NCBI GenBank assembly: GCA_037976565.1
Contig: CP137683.1
Location: 16,201,699 to 16,265,698, forward strand
Source of the DNA: Mesocentrotus franciscanus
Lineage: Eukaryota; Echinodermata; Echinoidea; Camarodonta; Strongylocentrotidae
Length of the DNA stretch: 64,000 bases
Direction of reading: 5' to 3'
Part shown: in pieces, positions 46,986-59,477 of the stretch
Layout: each line of letters starts with the position of its first letter
Numbering within the stretch: the first letter of the stretch is position 1
Translations under genes and position numbers: made by a program
The notes under the pieces: generated by a model
The model's input: the letters and a program-made list of their open reading frames with translations, nothing else
Database searches by the model: none
Told to the model about the DNA's origin: nothing

Positions 46986-47829
46986 AAAAGTAATCATTTG
47001 CTTCTTGCACCCATATGCTTAAGCACGAATAGAAATTGCTTGTTTCAATAAAAAGAAGTCGCTGTCAACATGAACATGACGGGAACATGATCAAGCATTT
47101 TTGCTTGTTTACATTTTCAATAATATCTGGTAGCTTGGCTGTTACTTGACTTTAATTTGACACCGAAGATCAAAAGTTATTTTACATTGTAAGAGTGTCG
47201 TATTTTCTTTTGAGGCTTTTCAATAGCTTACACTCTCTTCTATTACAGGATTTTCATCATCAAGTATTTGCTTTTTTCTTCGTTCAAGATCCTGTCATGT
47301 GAGCTTATGCTTTCATTGGAATGTTTAAGATCACCTGTTACTTATGTCCTCCTTTTATATTTTCCCTTATGTTCCACTCCACAGAAGTGGATGTAAGTTT
47401 GCCTATGAAATTGCAAGGTTTTAGCCATGTTATGACGCAAGTGTGGAATGTGTTTAGGGATGAACAACAACAAACAAACAAAATCGGACGACCGGGCTTA
47501 CCATTGTCATGGTTGCCCACGTTGAAATGTCTCATCACATATATGGATGAATAGAGCTGTTGATCGCACAATAACCGTTTGCTTAGGTTTATAACAATAA
47601 CAATAACAATTGCTATTTCTTGTGTAGCCCCAAAACAAACTAGCAAATCAGTGATTATGTTTGAAAGTTACTTTTTATCTCAATACAAGAATTTTTAAGT
47701 TTGTCAGCTACAGCCATTGTCAGCAATGTGACTCGGTTTGATCTTTCTGACGTAATTTCCAATGATCGGGTCATAGAAATTCATAAATTTGTAGCCTCCC
47801 CCACCCTTGTGTTTGTTAAGAGAAGATCT

Positions 47830-47977
47830 GGGACCCGTTTTACAAAGCCTTTTGTCAATGACAAGTGACAAAAATCAGTGACAAATCTGCTGATAACCAA
47901 TCAGGAGCAAGGATTTTACTAGCTTATAACTCAAACTGTCATTTGTCACTGATGACAAGTTTTGTGAAATGGGGCCC
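47830..47977. repeat. MITE with GGGACCCGTTTTAC ends
   Basis: The left end GGGACCCGTTTTACAAAG matches the inverse of the right end (TTTTGTGAAATGGGGCCC). Subterminal TGACAAGTGACAAA is also inverted. No clear duplication. A related fragment may lie near 9980. Confidence 0.6.
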
Positions 47978-49004
47978 TGAAGGCCCTATAATGATCTTTG
48001 GTTAATTTGATATTGACATATTTTCTCCTCCGAACCCGTGAACATGCATTTTCACAATTAATTATAAACAAGCTAATAAAAAAAATGGTAAGAATAAAAA
48101 TAGTTAACATCAATCTAATCACTTATGTGCATCTCAAGAACACAAAATATTGTTTATGCAGTAGGACGTGGAACTCAAGTCCGTAAAAATAATACCAATA
48201 CAATAATTTCAATGTATGAATTCTTATCGAATTCCACTTATTACCATTCCGTAACCATGGCATTATCATATGAAAACTGTGGGAAAATTTGACCTTTATG
48301 TGAGTATTTATTGTTAGATTTTGTCACTCAGTTTCATATCGCTTTCAACGTGTTTTATTGATTTGTTTCTAGCATTATGATTCTATTTTGGTAGTTTTTA
48401 ATCAATGCCATGCCAATTTCGACGTTCCGTTCCATGTAAATCGTACTTCATTTCAATCACTTTGATATTTTGGTAATTAAAATTGTAATCAAAGTCGATG
48501 CTCTTGAAAAAGGATTAAGGCAAATCTTGATGTAATTTTATTAAGTGGAATGGTCGAAATGATTTATTCTGTTGTCCACATTCACACGTATTTACCCTTG
48601 TGTACGTGGAGATAACGTTCAATTTAGTCAGCAAAATTGTAGGATTAAGATTGAAAACAAAGATCTTCCAAGTTTGAATATACGGTTTTACACAGATCGA
48701 TATGTATTTTGTCCCCTTATATTTGGGATGTGCGTACGTGAGTGTATGTATGTTCATTTTATCGTATTTGCCTTTTAGTCGAAAATGAACACACGTTTGA
48801 TAGTCGAAGAAAACAAACTATAAATTAATGTTCATCCAAAACAATATTAAAATCAAGAAGTGTTTACAATTGAATCTAAAAATTGTCAATCTTCAAGATG
48901 CGCGAATCGGTTTACACCAAGCAGGGAATGGGATCCAGTCATTGTATTCAAACACTTTGTCGATCTGCAGAGGTTCTCCCAGTTCCCTGGACCAAATGCA
49001 ACTC
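47978..49004. other. 3' flank of the GPCR gene
   Basis: AT-rich. No exon seen. It must contain the GPCR 3' untranslated region. No polyadenylation signal was pinned down. Confidence 0.4.
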
Positions 49005-50075
49005 TTAGACAATAGCGTTGACATAGACCTTGCCCTTCGTGGTCAGATTGTAGTCCTTTCCAAACAGGGATGACCTGACAGTCCTGGACCCGAAGAACAG
49101 GTCTTTGACAGCCAGTCTGAATTCCGGGTAGTGGATGGCGTATATGAGCGGGTTGGCACACGTGTTGAAGTACGCCATCACGACAAGGACATGATAGACC
49201 GGGCTGTAGAGGTAGGACCGATCCACCCATCTCATATTGTAGGCCAAAAGAGCGACGCTATCCGCTGCCCAACAGACGATGAAAATGATGATGACCACGA
49301 ACATAAGCTTGATAACCTTGTTCCGAGCGACCAGAAGCCTGTCTGATGGACCAGAAACTTTGCCGCTATTCTGGACGCCCTTTTGGAGCTTGTAGAGCCT
49401 GGACCGCAAGCGGAGGCTGCGTGCGATGAGAGAGTAAGACACGAGCATGATGAGGGTGGGAATGATGAATAGGACCAGGAACACCATGATTCCAGAAAAT
49501 GTCTGAACGCCCTGGACGTTATATTTATGCATACATTTCCCATGCTCGCTGTCGACCCAGGTTGTTCCAAAAGTGCGACTGTTTATCGCGATCGCTGCTA
49601 GCCCGATAATAACAAACCAAACTATTATCTTTCTAGGTGTAACCCAATGCTTGAATTGGAACGGGTAGACCACAGCGATATAGCGTTCTATTGCGATAGC
49701 GGTTAGAGTGAACACAGAACAGCTTATCGATATCCACAAGAAGATGGATGAATATATCAGTTTGCATGCAATCTCGCCCAAGATAGTATCGGGAACGCCC
49801 GATAGCTTCGGTTGAGGAATCATAAAGATCGAGGTGATGAAATCGGCGGCTGCGAGACCACCGATTAAAATATCAGTAGGTTTCCGGTATGATCGACGCT
49901 GGAATAAAACAAGAAGGACTAAAAGATTACCCGAGATACCCAAGATAGCCAAAACTAATTGGATAATTATCCACCAGGACCACGTGATCGGTGTCCACGA
50001 CCAATCAGAAGTATTGGTTGAATTCACGTGATCTATGTCCGAAGAAATCTGTATAGATTCGGAGTATTGCTCCAT
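49005..50075 (-). CDS. Rhodopsin-class (class A) G-protein-coupled receptor, peptide-receptor-like
   Basis: 356 residues, single exon, ATG at 50075 in a good context (GCAATGG). The N-terminus carries sequons NST (18-20 region) and NTS. Seven helices are clear: TM1 about 34-58 with GN at 49-50, TM2 with LAAAD (Asp78), TM3 from Cys104 ending ERY at 130-132, TM4 with Trp153, Cys181 in loop 2 for the usual disulphide, TM5 with Pro206, TM6 with CWAAD at 268-272 and TM7 with NPLIY at 308-312. Helix 8 follows (HYPEFRLAVKDLF). It acts at the plasma membrane through heterotrimeric G proteins. The pattern fits neuropeptide-type receptors, but the ligand cannot be named. The usual TM6 proline (CWxP) is Ala271. 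Multiple intronless receptors of this type are known in echinoderm genomes. Confidence 0.92.
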   Translation of the reverse strand: MEQYSESIQISSDIDHVNSTNTSDWSWTPITWSWWIIIQLVLAILGISGNLLVLLVLFQRRSYRKPTDILIGGLAAADFITSIFMIPQPKLSGVPDTILGEIACKLIYSSIFLWISISCSVFTLTAIAIERYIAVVYPFQFKHWVTPRKIIVWFVIIGLAAIAINSRTFGTTWVDSEHGKCMHKYNVQGVQTFSGIMVFLVLFIIPTLIMLVSYSLIARSLRLRSRLYKLQKGVQNSGKVSGPSDRLLVARNKVIKLMFVVIIIFIVCWAADSVALLAYNMRWVDRSYLYSPVYHVLVVMAYFNTCANPLIYAIHYPEFRLAVKDLFFGSRTVRSSLFGKDYNLTTKGKVYVNAIV

Positions 50076-50797
50076 TGCGGCTATGTTACGATTATGATTT
50101 TATTCAATCTGCTCTGCACTCGGAAAATCCTGTCCTTTTCGGCAACAATTTTTACGAACTCTCGAGTGCCCTACAAGTCAATCCTCAAAGTATTTGATGG
50201 TGCGCTGCGTCCTGGCCTTTACATAGCGCTCCACATTCTGCTGGCCGTGTAAACGGGCCCCTAGATACTGATAATCCCCTTCAAAAACACTAGTTGAGCA
50301 AGCATCACACTAGACATGCTAGAGATCCATATTTTCTAAAAAGCAGATAGTTCTTCAAGAAGTTCAGTATTTCTTGAACTGCTGCCCAGGTAGAGTACTA
50401 GTAGTCTTGAGACTGGTGGACAGCAGGTTGTTTCAAAACTACACGTGAACAGTAAAAGTCTTAATACTCGAATGGCGTCGTCTCAACAATAGAACTTGTA
50501 CTAGTCAGACCTTTGTGACACCTTCCCTTTCGGTCGATTCGAATTCGCTTTCCTGCACCTGGTGGAATGAAAAGGCATAAGTTAAATGTATAGATTCCTT
50601 ACACAAACATATCATATTTCAGAATACACCCCTGAACCTTTTAGATAGAAATGCAAATATAACGAAGACATACTTCGCAAATGAAATTATACCGTTGACG
50701 AAAGGATGTTTGGGTTTATGTGCTTGTATGTACGCTATATTTACCCCCCGCATTAATACAAGCACTGAGAGAGAAAATAATCTGCAAGCCACACCAG

Positions 50798-51083
50798 GGG
50801 GGTGTTTCACAAAGACTAAGATCGACTTTAAGTTGGACTTAAGTATGGCGGGCCATTCATGCCATTGGTTGCTATCCCCATTGGTCTCTAAATTATAATC
50901 TTTAGATAATATTTTTTCCTTCAATAATGAACTATCAAAAAATGTAAATTCTGTAGATTTGAGACCACGATTTGTACGTCCCTTGAAAGACAAATGCCAG
51001 TAAATGGTAAGAGCAAAAGTGGCATGAACGGCCTGTTATACTTAAGTCCAACTTAAAGTCGATCTTAGTCTTTGAAAACCCCC
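50798..51083. repeat. GGGGGTGTTTCAC MITE, copy 6
   Basis: The left end is complete. The right end has a small deletion (TTTGAAAACCCCC). AG flanks both sides (50796-50797, 51084-51085). The interior orientation matches copies 1 and 2. Confidence 0.86.
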
Positions 51084-51085
51084 AG

Positions 51086-53602
51086 GTGAGTAAATTGTAT
51101 GGAGTCATCTGTGAAGAAGGGCTTTGGGGAGAAAAATGATGACTTTTTGTACTATGACTATTGACGTAACGGCGCAACATTCATGCACTGTTTAACTATA
51201 GCATTGATTATTTCATCTTTGTCATATGCGTACTATGTAGAAGCGAAAAGAGAGCAAACACCTTTTGGAAAGAGGAAAAGCTAAATTTCTTACTAGTACA
51301 TGCGTTCTTCGGCTTTACATCAATATTCTTGTTATATCTATCAATTAACGACACTCCTGCAAAAGGGGGTGGGGGGTTCCAAATTTTAAACGGTTGCTTT
51401 TAACTCTGTTGATTACGATTACAGAGATAGTAATGCTCTTAATCCATTGTGATTATAATAATATGTGACGACGATGGTGATGATGTTGATAATGGTATAA
51501 TTACAACTAGGCCTATAACTGTAACAGCAACATATGATATTCATATAACAACAAAACAGACAACAACAAAAAACAGTTATTGGATTACTGTCATATCATT
51601 TTTTTTTACCTCAGCCAAAAGTTGGGGTGATTGTACGTGCCCCCTTTGAGGGGGGGGGGTATATTCCCTTTATCCCTCGGATCTACGCAAATGCAAAAAT
51701 GCGATTTTATCGCATGTTGTATAATGTAATTTTATGTTTTAGCGATTCGTTTTACAAATGTGTTTTCTGGCAACGTTTTATCCGCGCAAATTCTGATTGA
51801 CAATACACCATTCAGCCTCAAGTGTTTCAATTCTCGATACCCTCAAGTGTCCTTGCTCCGTCTGAAAAGTCAATACGTCTGGGGTACAGATACAAGGTGA
51901 ACAAATGTCCATCACAGATCTTCTTTAAGTACTCAACCTTAGTGTCCATGAATAAATAGTGTGAGAAAGATGAAATAACGATTTTATTCAATCATCATAA
52001 GAGTTCCCTGAAACTTGAAACCAATTTCATTTCAAAGTCTGCTCTGAAACGAAAATTATGAGGTGTCAAGGAATCGATGATTAACTTCTTGCTTTTTCTT
52101 CAATCACTGTTTAGTCCATATTAGCAATGCTATAATACACCTCAGCATTTTTGCCCCTCAAGTTTCGTCGATAATGCCTGACTTCATCCTGAAATTCGCA
52201 GAATTAGCAATGAAGGCATTTTTTAAGGACCACCCTGTATGTTTTCACTAATATTTGAATTGATGGCTAATATTAGTGCTCCTAAAAAGGGAATTGAATG
52301 ATTGATTTTTAAGTATATACAAGTTGTTACAAAATAATAGATAATTGGATTATTGAGTTGTAGTTTTGATAAATATGATAAATAAATATGATGTAGGCCT
52401 ATTACAAAAACTATGAAAAGGTTTTTTTTTTTCGACCCTTGTCTTCCTCATACCAATTTAGGTCCATGATTAATACATCACAACAAAAAGTCGTACTCAA
52501 GTTTCATTTATAAAGGTCACCTGCATTTTCGATAATTCATAAAATAAGCGACTAATGCTTATTTTCATGGGTCACTCTGTATAATCCAATGACTATTTGG
52601 ATTGATGGGTAGTGTTAGTGTTCCAGAAGAGATAATTGGATGATTGATGGCAGTCGACGATGAAACTGCGACAATTCAAGGAATACATATGATAGAAATC
52701 AGGACTGATGTCAAAATTAATAAAATCACGGCACAGATTGTGAAAGATATTAAAGTGTTCGTAAGTATCTAGCAAAGGAAGTCTTGCAAGGTAATATATT
52801 CGGGGAAGAAAGCAGAGGTAATCTTGAAAATTGTTTGCTTTTATCTCGAAAGCTATACAGGATAACAGGCAGGGATGATGGTTATGATGTCTTCCTAGAA
52901 TTCATGAGTATTTGAAGAAGCTGTAACATTTCTAAGACACTATGACTGAAAACAGGAAATATCTCCCCTTTCATTTGTTTTGACCAAGTCAATGATTTTA
53001 TGTGGAGTTTGATATTATGTTACATAATTTAAAAAAATTATGGGTAGTCTTTTCATCCTTGATTTTGTGACAGAATCGCGATGTCATTTGTGATTAAAAC
53101 ATGTAAGTACTTTATTTTTGCCGAGCTAAAAGACAGACAATCGCCAATTTACCTCCGATTCTATTTTTGCTATTATACATGTTTTCATTTTGACGCAAAT
53201 ATTCGCAATTTTTCATTCAACACTATTTTTCGTATTTCCTCCTTTTTTCACCATTGATTCGTTTTCTTTTAATGCAAGGGGTGGGCCAGTTTTAATTATC
53301 ATGGGACATGGATTATAGTTTGTCATTTCCTGCATGCTCTCTGTATCCCAAAGATAAAATGCAAATACAATTACAGGACATGTCGTGGTTCTAATGTATT
53401 ATATACTTATCTTGACAATATCAACGATGAAATACATAAGGGTTAATCATGGGCTCAAATAACTGCGCAAAAAATACTCACAATTTGCTACTGAGTAAAT
53501 TACTTGAAGAAGTATTTTCCGATGAGGCAACCTTCAGATTTATGTTTCATCCCGTAAAAGTATGGACTGGTTCTGTTTCATTTTACCTCATGAAGCGACG
53601 CC
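51086..53602. other. Intergenic AT-rich DNA
   Basis: No exon or repeat boundary is recognised. A G run at 51649-51658 and several T/A homopolymers occur. Confidence 0.4.
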
Positions 53603-53605
53603 ATT

Positions 53606-53800
53606 GGCCCGAATTCACAAAAGAGGTTTAAATTTAACCCATGGCTTAAATTTTGCATTTACATATTAACCCATGGTCTGACATGAGAATAAATTGTCAT
53701 TGTCATTGTCATTGTCATTGCGCTAATTTTTAAACCATGGGTTATGTAAATGAGGGTTTAAACCATGGGTTATGTTAAACCTCCGTTGTGAATTCGGGCC
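53606..53800. repeat. MITE with GGCCCGAATTCACAA ends and ATT duplication
   Basis: GGCCCGAATTCACAAAAGAGG and the inverse of CCTCCGTTGTGAATTCGGGCC form the ends. ATT flanks both sides (53603-53605, 53801-53803). AACCCATGG/CCATGGGTT blocks and four GTCATT units lie inside. Confidence 0.78.
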
Positions 53801-53803
53801 ATT

Positions 53804-54959
53804 ATGACTATCTATAAATGAAAATAATTATAAGCGATGAAATACCCAAGGCACTTCGGTGTCTCTTAGAATCTTACTCCTGTAAATGATCATCATTTCA
53901 TTTATTCGAAAGCCGATTTATTCAGACGTTCCTTCCAAGCTAACCTTGATTCCAAGCCAGTCTGAAGTGATTTCATTCCATGATTAATGTTATTGTTTAC
54001 AAACGGCGAACACACTCCCAGTAACAGGACGTGTGAGAGCAATTTTAAACAGAAGTTCATTAGAGCTTGAGGTAGTGTTGGCACTGGGGTACTTCATGGT
54101 TGCTACCGCTTCGTTTTAAAATCGATTAAGGGATTGAAACGCAAGAACATTTAGGATGACAGGGGGTCATCTTTGAAGTGGATGGTAGAATCAGAGTAGC
54201 CATATCCCTCTTGTTTTACGATTATAAGCGAGTCGTCAAGATCCTACTAATGTACGTAACATTTGTATTGTGTACAATATACAGAGCCTCTCATTTTTTG
54301 AGAGAGGGATACATGTAAGTAGGCCTATCTCAGATTAAGTCCTAATTGTATTTTTGTCTTTAAAATAGTTCTATAATAATTCACTCTGAATGTTCTTCAA
54401 AACATTTCAATTGATTATTCAAAATCTAATTCAAAAGTCATTTCGAAATATTCCTCTTTTACATGGACAGTTTAATTGAAACCGAGTTTCTAATTAATTC
54501 ATAATGGTATCGAGGGCTATCGATTCCTTTGATTTCTTGAGTAAGAAAATGGATTTAAAAGAAAAAACATTCTAGAACGCCCTTATCTTGGCTAGTTTAA
54601 AAATCGTAACAAAGTTATGAAATAATAAAAAACTAAAAAAACAGAGGCAAGTGATTACTATCCGTTTAACTTCTAAGTCAACAAAATACAATGTATGCAA
54701 CCACATAAACATAATTTTTCTTTGCTAAAATGAAACGAGCTTTAGGAAAATTCTTTGTTCTTTTGATGTGTTTTTTCTGCAATCTCAATTATCTCACTGT
54801 GCAAGATATAGAATCTAGTGTACCCAAGTCATCGTTATATTTTCTGTAATTTGTAGTCATAAATTGTCCCGCTGTGATAAAATTGCATTTCAAGATAATC
54901 TTGCAAAGTAATTACTTGCAAGTAATTCTAAACCACGTGTTTTCTTGTACCGACAAGCG
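53804..54959. other. Intergenic DNA
   Basis: Nothing recognisable. AT-rich with no exon-like frame. Confidence 0.35.
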
Positions 54960-57463
54960 GTAGAAAGTTTAAAAGAATAACATAAGAAAGGGTTAGAGAA
55001 GGGAGAAACAGATGATAACATACGGAAAGGTTTTAGAAGGAAGAAACAAAGAATAACATATGAAAAGGATATAGCAGGAAGAAACACAGATTTGTCACAG
55101 AATAACATAAGGAAAGGTGATAGAAGGAAGTAAAAAATGATTAAACATAAGGAAAGGTTATACATGGTATAAAAGGAAGTAAATAAGGATGCCATTAGAA
55201 AAGGTTATAGAAGTAAGAAACAAAGAATAACGTGAGAAAAGGTTACAGAAGGAAGGAAAAAAGAAAAACGTACGGAAAGGTTATAGTAGGGAGAAACAAA
55301 GAATAACATAAGGAAAAGTTATAGAAGGAAGAAACGAAGAATAACATAAGAAAAGGTTATAGAAGGAATAAACAAAAAATATCATACAGAAAGGTTAAAG
55401 AAGGAATAAACAAAAAATATCATACGGAAAGGGTATAGAAGGAAGTTTTAAAAAAAGAAATAACATAAGGAAAAGTTATAGAAGGAAGAAACAAAGAATA
55501 ACGTAGGGAAAGGTTATAGAAGGAAGAAACAAAGAATAACATAAGCAAAGGTTATAGAAATAAGGAACAAAGAATAATATAAGGAAAGGGTATAGAAGGA
55601 AGAAACAAAGAATAACATGAGAAAAGGTTAAAGAAGGAAGAAACAAAGAATAACATAAGGAAAAGTTATAGAAGGAAGAAACGAAGAATAACATAAGAAA
55701 AGGTTATAGAAGGAATAAACAAAAAATATCATACAGAAAGGTTAAAGAAGGAATAAACAAAAAATATTATACGGAAAGGGTATAGAAGGAAGTAAAAAAA
55801 AAAGAATAACATAAGAAAGGGTTATAGAAGAAAGAAACAAGGATAACATAAGAAAGGGTATAGCAGGAAGAAACACAGAATAACATAAGGAAAGGTTATA
55901 GAATAAAGTTTTTAAAAAGGATAACATAAGGAAAGGATATAGAAGGAAGTAAAAAAAAAAAAGGATAACATAATAAAGGAAAGGTTATAGAAGGAAGTAA
56001 AAAGAATAACGTAAGGAAAGGTTATAGAAGGAAGAAACAAAGAATAACATAAGCAAAGGTTATAGAAGGAAGAAACAAAGAATAATATAAGGAAAGGGTA
56101 TAGAAGGAAGTAAAAAAAAAGAATAACATAAGAGAAGGTTATAGAAGGAAGATACAAAGGATAACATAAGGAAAGGTTATAGAAGGAAGTACAAAAGAAT
56201 AACGTAAGGAAAGGTTATAGAAGGAAGAAACAAAGAATAACATAAGAAAAGGTTATAGAAGGAAGAAACGAAGAATAACGTAAGGAAAGGTTATAGAAGG
56301 AAGAAAAAAAGAATAACATAAGCAAAGGTTATAGAAGGCAGAAACAAAGAATAATATAAGGAAAGGTTATAGAAGGAAGAAACAAAGGATAACATACGGA
56401 AAGGTTATAGAAGGAAGAAACAAAGGATAACATAAGCAAAGGTTATAGACGGAAGAAACAAAGAATAATGTAAGGAAAGGGTATAGAAGTAAGAAACAAA
56501 GAATAATATAAGGAAAGGGTTATAGAAGGAAGTTAAAAAAAAAAGAATAACATAAGAAAGGGTTATAGAAGGAAGAAAGAAAGGATGACATACGGAAAGG
56601 TTAAAGAAGAAAGGAACAAAGGATAACATATGAATATGTTATAGCAGGAAGAAACACAGAATAACTTAAGGAAAGGTCATAGAAGGAAGTAAAAAAGGAC
56701 AACATAAGGAAAGGTTATAGAAGGAAGTAAAACGGAATAACATAATAAAGGGTTATAGAAGGAAGAAACAAAGAATAACGTAAGGAAAGAATAAAGAAGG
56801 AAGAAACCAAGAATAACATAAGCAAAGGTTATAGAAGGCAGAAACAAAGGATATCATACGGAAAGGTTATAGAAGGAAGGAACATAGAATAACATAAGGA
56901 AATGTTATAGACGAAGAAACAGAGAATAACATGAGATAAGGTTAAAGAAGGAAGAAACAAAGGATAACATAAGAGAAGGTTATAGAAGGAAGAAACAAAT
57001 AATAACATAAGAAGGGTTATTGAAGGAAGAAACAAAGAATAACATAAGGAAAGATAATAGAAGGAAGAAACAAAGGATAACATAAGAAAAACGGAAAGAG
57101 AAAATGATAGAATGATAAAAACAAAGAATAATATAAGGAAATATAATAGAAGGAAGAAACAAAGGATAACATAAGAAAGACGGAAAGAGAAAATGATAGA
57201 AGGAAGAAACAAAGAATAACATAAGAAAAGGGTTAAAGAAGGAAGAAACAAAGGATAGCGTAAGAAAAGATAGGAAGAGAAAATAATAGAATAATAAAAA
57301 CAAAGAATGACATAAGGCATGGTAGGAAGAAAATGATAGAATGATAAAAACAAAGAATTACATATGAAAAAGTGATAGAAGGAACAAACAAAGAATAACA
57401 TGGGAAAGATAAAAAGAAAAAATGATAGAATGGTTACAACAAACAATAACATAAGAGATAATA
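54960..57463. repeat. Minisatellite of 38-bp purine-rich units
   Basis: Roughly 60 or more degenerate copies of a unit made of GGAAAGGTTATAGAAGGAAG plus AAACAAAGAATAACATAA. Inserted or lost A runs vary the length by 1-6 bases. The last part (from about 57070) drifts to a related AATGATAGAA-rich form. The plus strand is nearly pyrimidine-free apart from T and a few C. The minus-strand frames rich in FLLPSI and CYSLFLP repeats are artefacts. Confidence 0.95.
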
Positions 57464-57643
57464 CAGGATGCTTGCGGTTGCACCATGTGTGAGAGAGAGG
57501 GATGATTGGGGAGTCCTGAAAAGGACTTTCAGGACTAGGAATTTCAGGACTCCCCAATCCTCCCTTTCTCTCACACATGGTGCAACCGCAAGCCTCCTAT
57601 ATATCTACATCACCATGCAAGCCGACACTTATAAGCAGCATCT
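57464..57643. mobile_element. Foldback element copy 2, flanked by a 13-bp duplication
   Basis: ATAAGAGATAATA lies at 57451-57463 and again at 57644-57656. The element is inverted relative to 26719-27230 and much shorter, 180 bases. It has arms GCTTGCGGTTGCACCATGTG / inverse and GAGTCCTGAAAAGGACT, and the one-sided head (inverse of AGATGCTGCTTATAAGTGTC) at its right end. Confidence 0.85.
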
Positions 57644-57656
57644 ATAAGAGATAATA

Positions 57657-57965
57657 GAAGAAAAAACAAAGAATAACATGAGGAAAGACAGAAAGAGAAA
57701 ATGATAAGGAATAGAAAATTCAAAGATAGAAGAGAAGATGAAAGAGGGAAAAACAACGAATAACATAAGAAAAAACAGAAAAAGAAAAATATAGAAGGAC
57801 ACAAATTAACATGAGAAAGACAGAAATAAAAAATGATAAAATGATTTTTTTTTAAAAAGAATATCATAAGAGATGAAAGAAGGAAAAACAAGAATAACAT
57901 AAGGAAAGATAAACCTAGAAGTTGATAGAATAGTAAAATAAAGAATAAGAAAGAGAAAGATAATA
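57657..57965. repeat. Degenerate continuation of the minisatellite
   Basis: AGAAGAAAAAACAAAGAATAACATGAGGAAAG and similar units continue beyond the foldback insertion and fade into A-rich sequence. Confidence 0.7.
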
Positions 57966-58047
57966 ATAAAAAATAAATAGTAATGTTGTGACGGAAACAA
58001 AACAAACCATGACTATTTTGATTACGCGCGAACATGACCCGTGCTGT

Positions 58048-58078
58048 CATAGCAACAGGAACCGTTCCTGTTGCTATG
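58048..58078. repeat. Perfect 15-bp-arm palindrome
   Basis: CATAGCAACAGGAAC, one C, then the exact inverse GTTCCTGTTGCTATG. The arms contain AGCAAC/GTTGCT, half-sites similar to RFX X-boxes, but arranged outward. Confidence 0.75.
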
Positions 58079-59477
58079 GAATAATGTGTCTCATCAAGGT
58101 AAAAATTACGATGAGTGTGAACATAAACGAACCGTACCTCTGGAGCGGTCCAGTGGATCGGTCTAGCGTAGATCGGTCCAGCAAAGTGAGTGAGAATGGG
58201 GTCTTATTTCTAGTTTTGAATTTTCATTGTAAATTTGGTTTGAATCCGTGAAATTTCATTTCTATGATGATAGAGCTCAAGATTACCTTTAAATCTTAAA
58301 ATCCTACAATAGTTTTTGGAGATATGCATGATGATAACGCACGGACTCGTAAGCTTTTCCGTTCTCTTTTTCGTAAATAAACTTCGTTTGAATGGATGCA
58401 ATCTTATTTTCCATCTTAATGGAGTTCAAGATTGCCTTTAAATCTTAAAATCTGAAGTACTAACCGAGACTCGACAACTAATTTCCTTACCCATTTTCAT
58501 AAATTAACTTTAAATCCGTGAATAAATAATACCCTGAAGACGTCTTTGTTTCTCATTTTACACTAAATGATTAACACAATTTTTCCATATAATACCCAGT
58601 GGGCAAAGCAGGTTTTTTGAGACATGGAATATTGTAAATGGTACTTCTTCAAAATATGCTGCTTCATAAAAATGGCGGCTATTTTTTGTTTTGCCTTGGT
58701 GATAATTTGCATAACAATTTTGAACCACAAAAATTGATTTTTTTTTTTTTTCAAGAAATTACTTGCGCAAAATTACAAGATAAAATTTGTATAATATTTA
58801 CAACCTTCATTTCCTATCTGTCTCAGCCTTCATCTATGACTTATTGAATGGCAATCTTCCTCACTCCTTGATTGAATACTGTCAGGTAATAGCGCACAGA
58901 TATGCCTTGAGCATTTAATTAGAATAGATAATGGCTCTATATATATCTCATGTATTATTATTATTATATAACACAAGGGGCAAAGAACATGGACAACTAT
59001 ATCATCACGCAAGGTCAATTCTCAATATCATTTATGGGCGTGAAAATATGGAATAGTATACCATATGATCATTGAGTAATTAATGTAAACATGTATTGAA
59101 ATTATGGAAATAAAAACCTCGCTTGAGGATAAGAGAAGGAAAAAACGTATGATTTAAGAGCAAAAAGATCTAGAAATGCGTTTCGAAAGGCGTTAATGAA
59201 TCATCTAAATACCTTGAGTTAAACGAAAGTTAAAACTTCTTGAAATGGCAAATACGAAATCTTAGAATAGAGAATTTCTCAAAAGATCATCACATTAGAT
59301 AATGATGTACTTTTGTATATTTTTTGTTCTGATACGGAAGTCGACATACATTTGACTTACATGTATAAATTCAGTAAAGAATATTTCTAAATGACTATTC
59401 TATTTCCTTTTTTACTTTCATTATATAGCTTATGTTAAATATATACGTAATAAAGTATAGTACCAAAAATTATTGCC

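Noticed and set aside
50619..50993. Open frame with KSTEFTFFDSSLLKEKIL, also at 28483, 42288 and 45322
   Set aside because: It is the interior of the GGGGGTGTTTCAC MITE read through. Copies differ by frameshifts and there is no start or codon bias.
53449..53631. 60-codon open frame near a MITE
   Set aside because: Its end runs into the MITE at 53606 and it has no domain, splice or codon-bias support.
54890..57578. Minus-strand hydrophobic repeat proteins with FLLPSI and CYSLFLP motifs
   Set aside because: They are translations of the 38-bp minisatellite; the unit is not a multiple of three and the frame is interrupted repeatedly.
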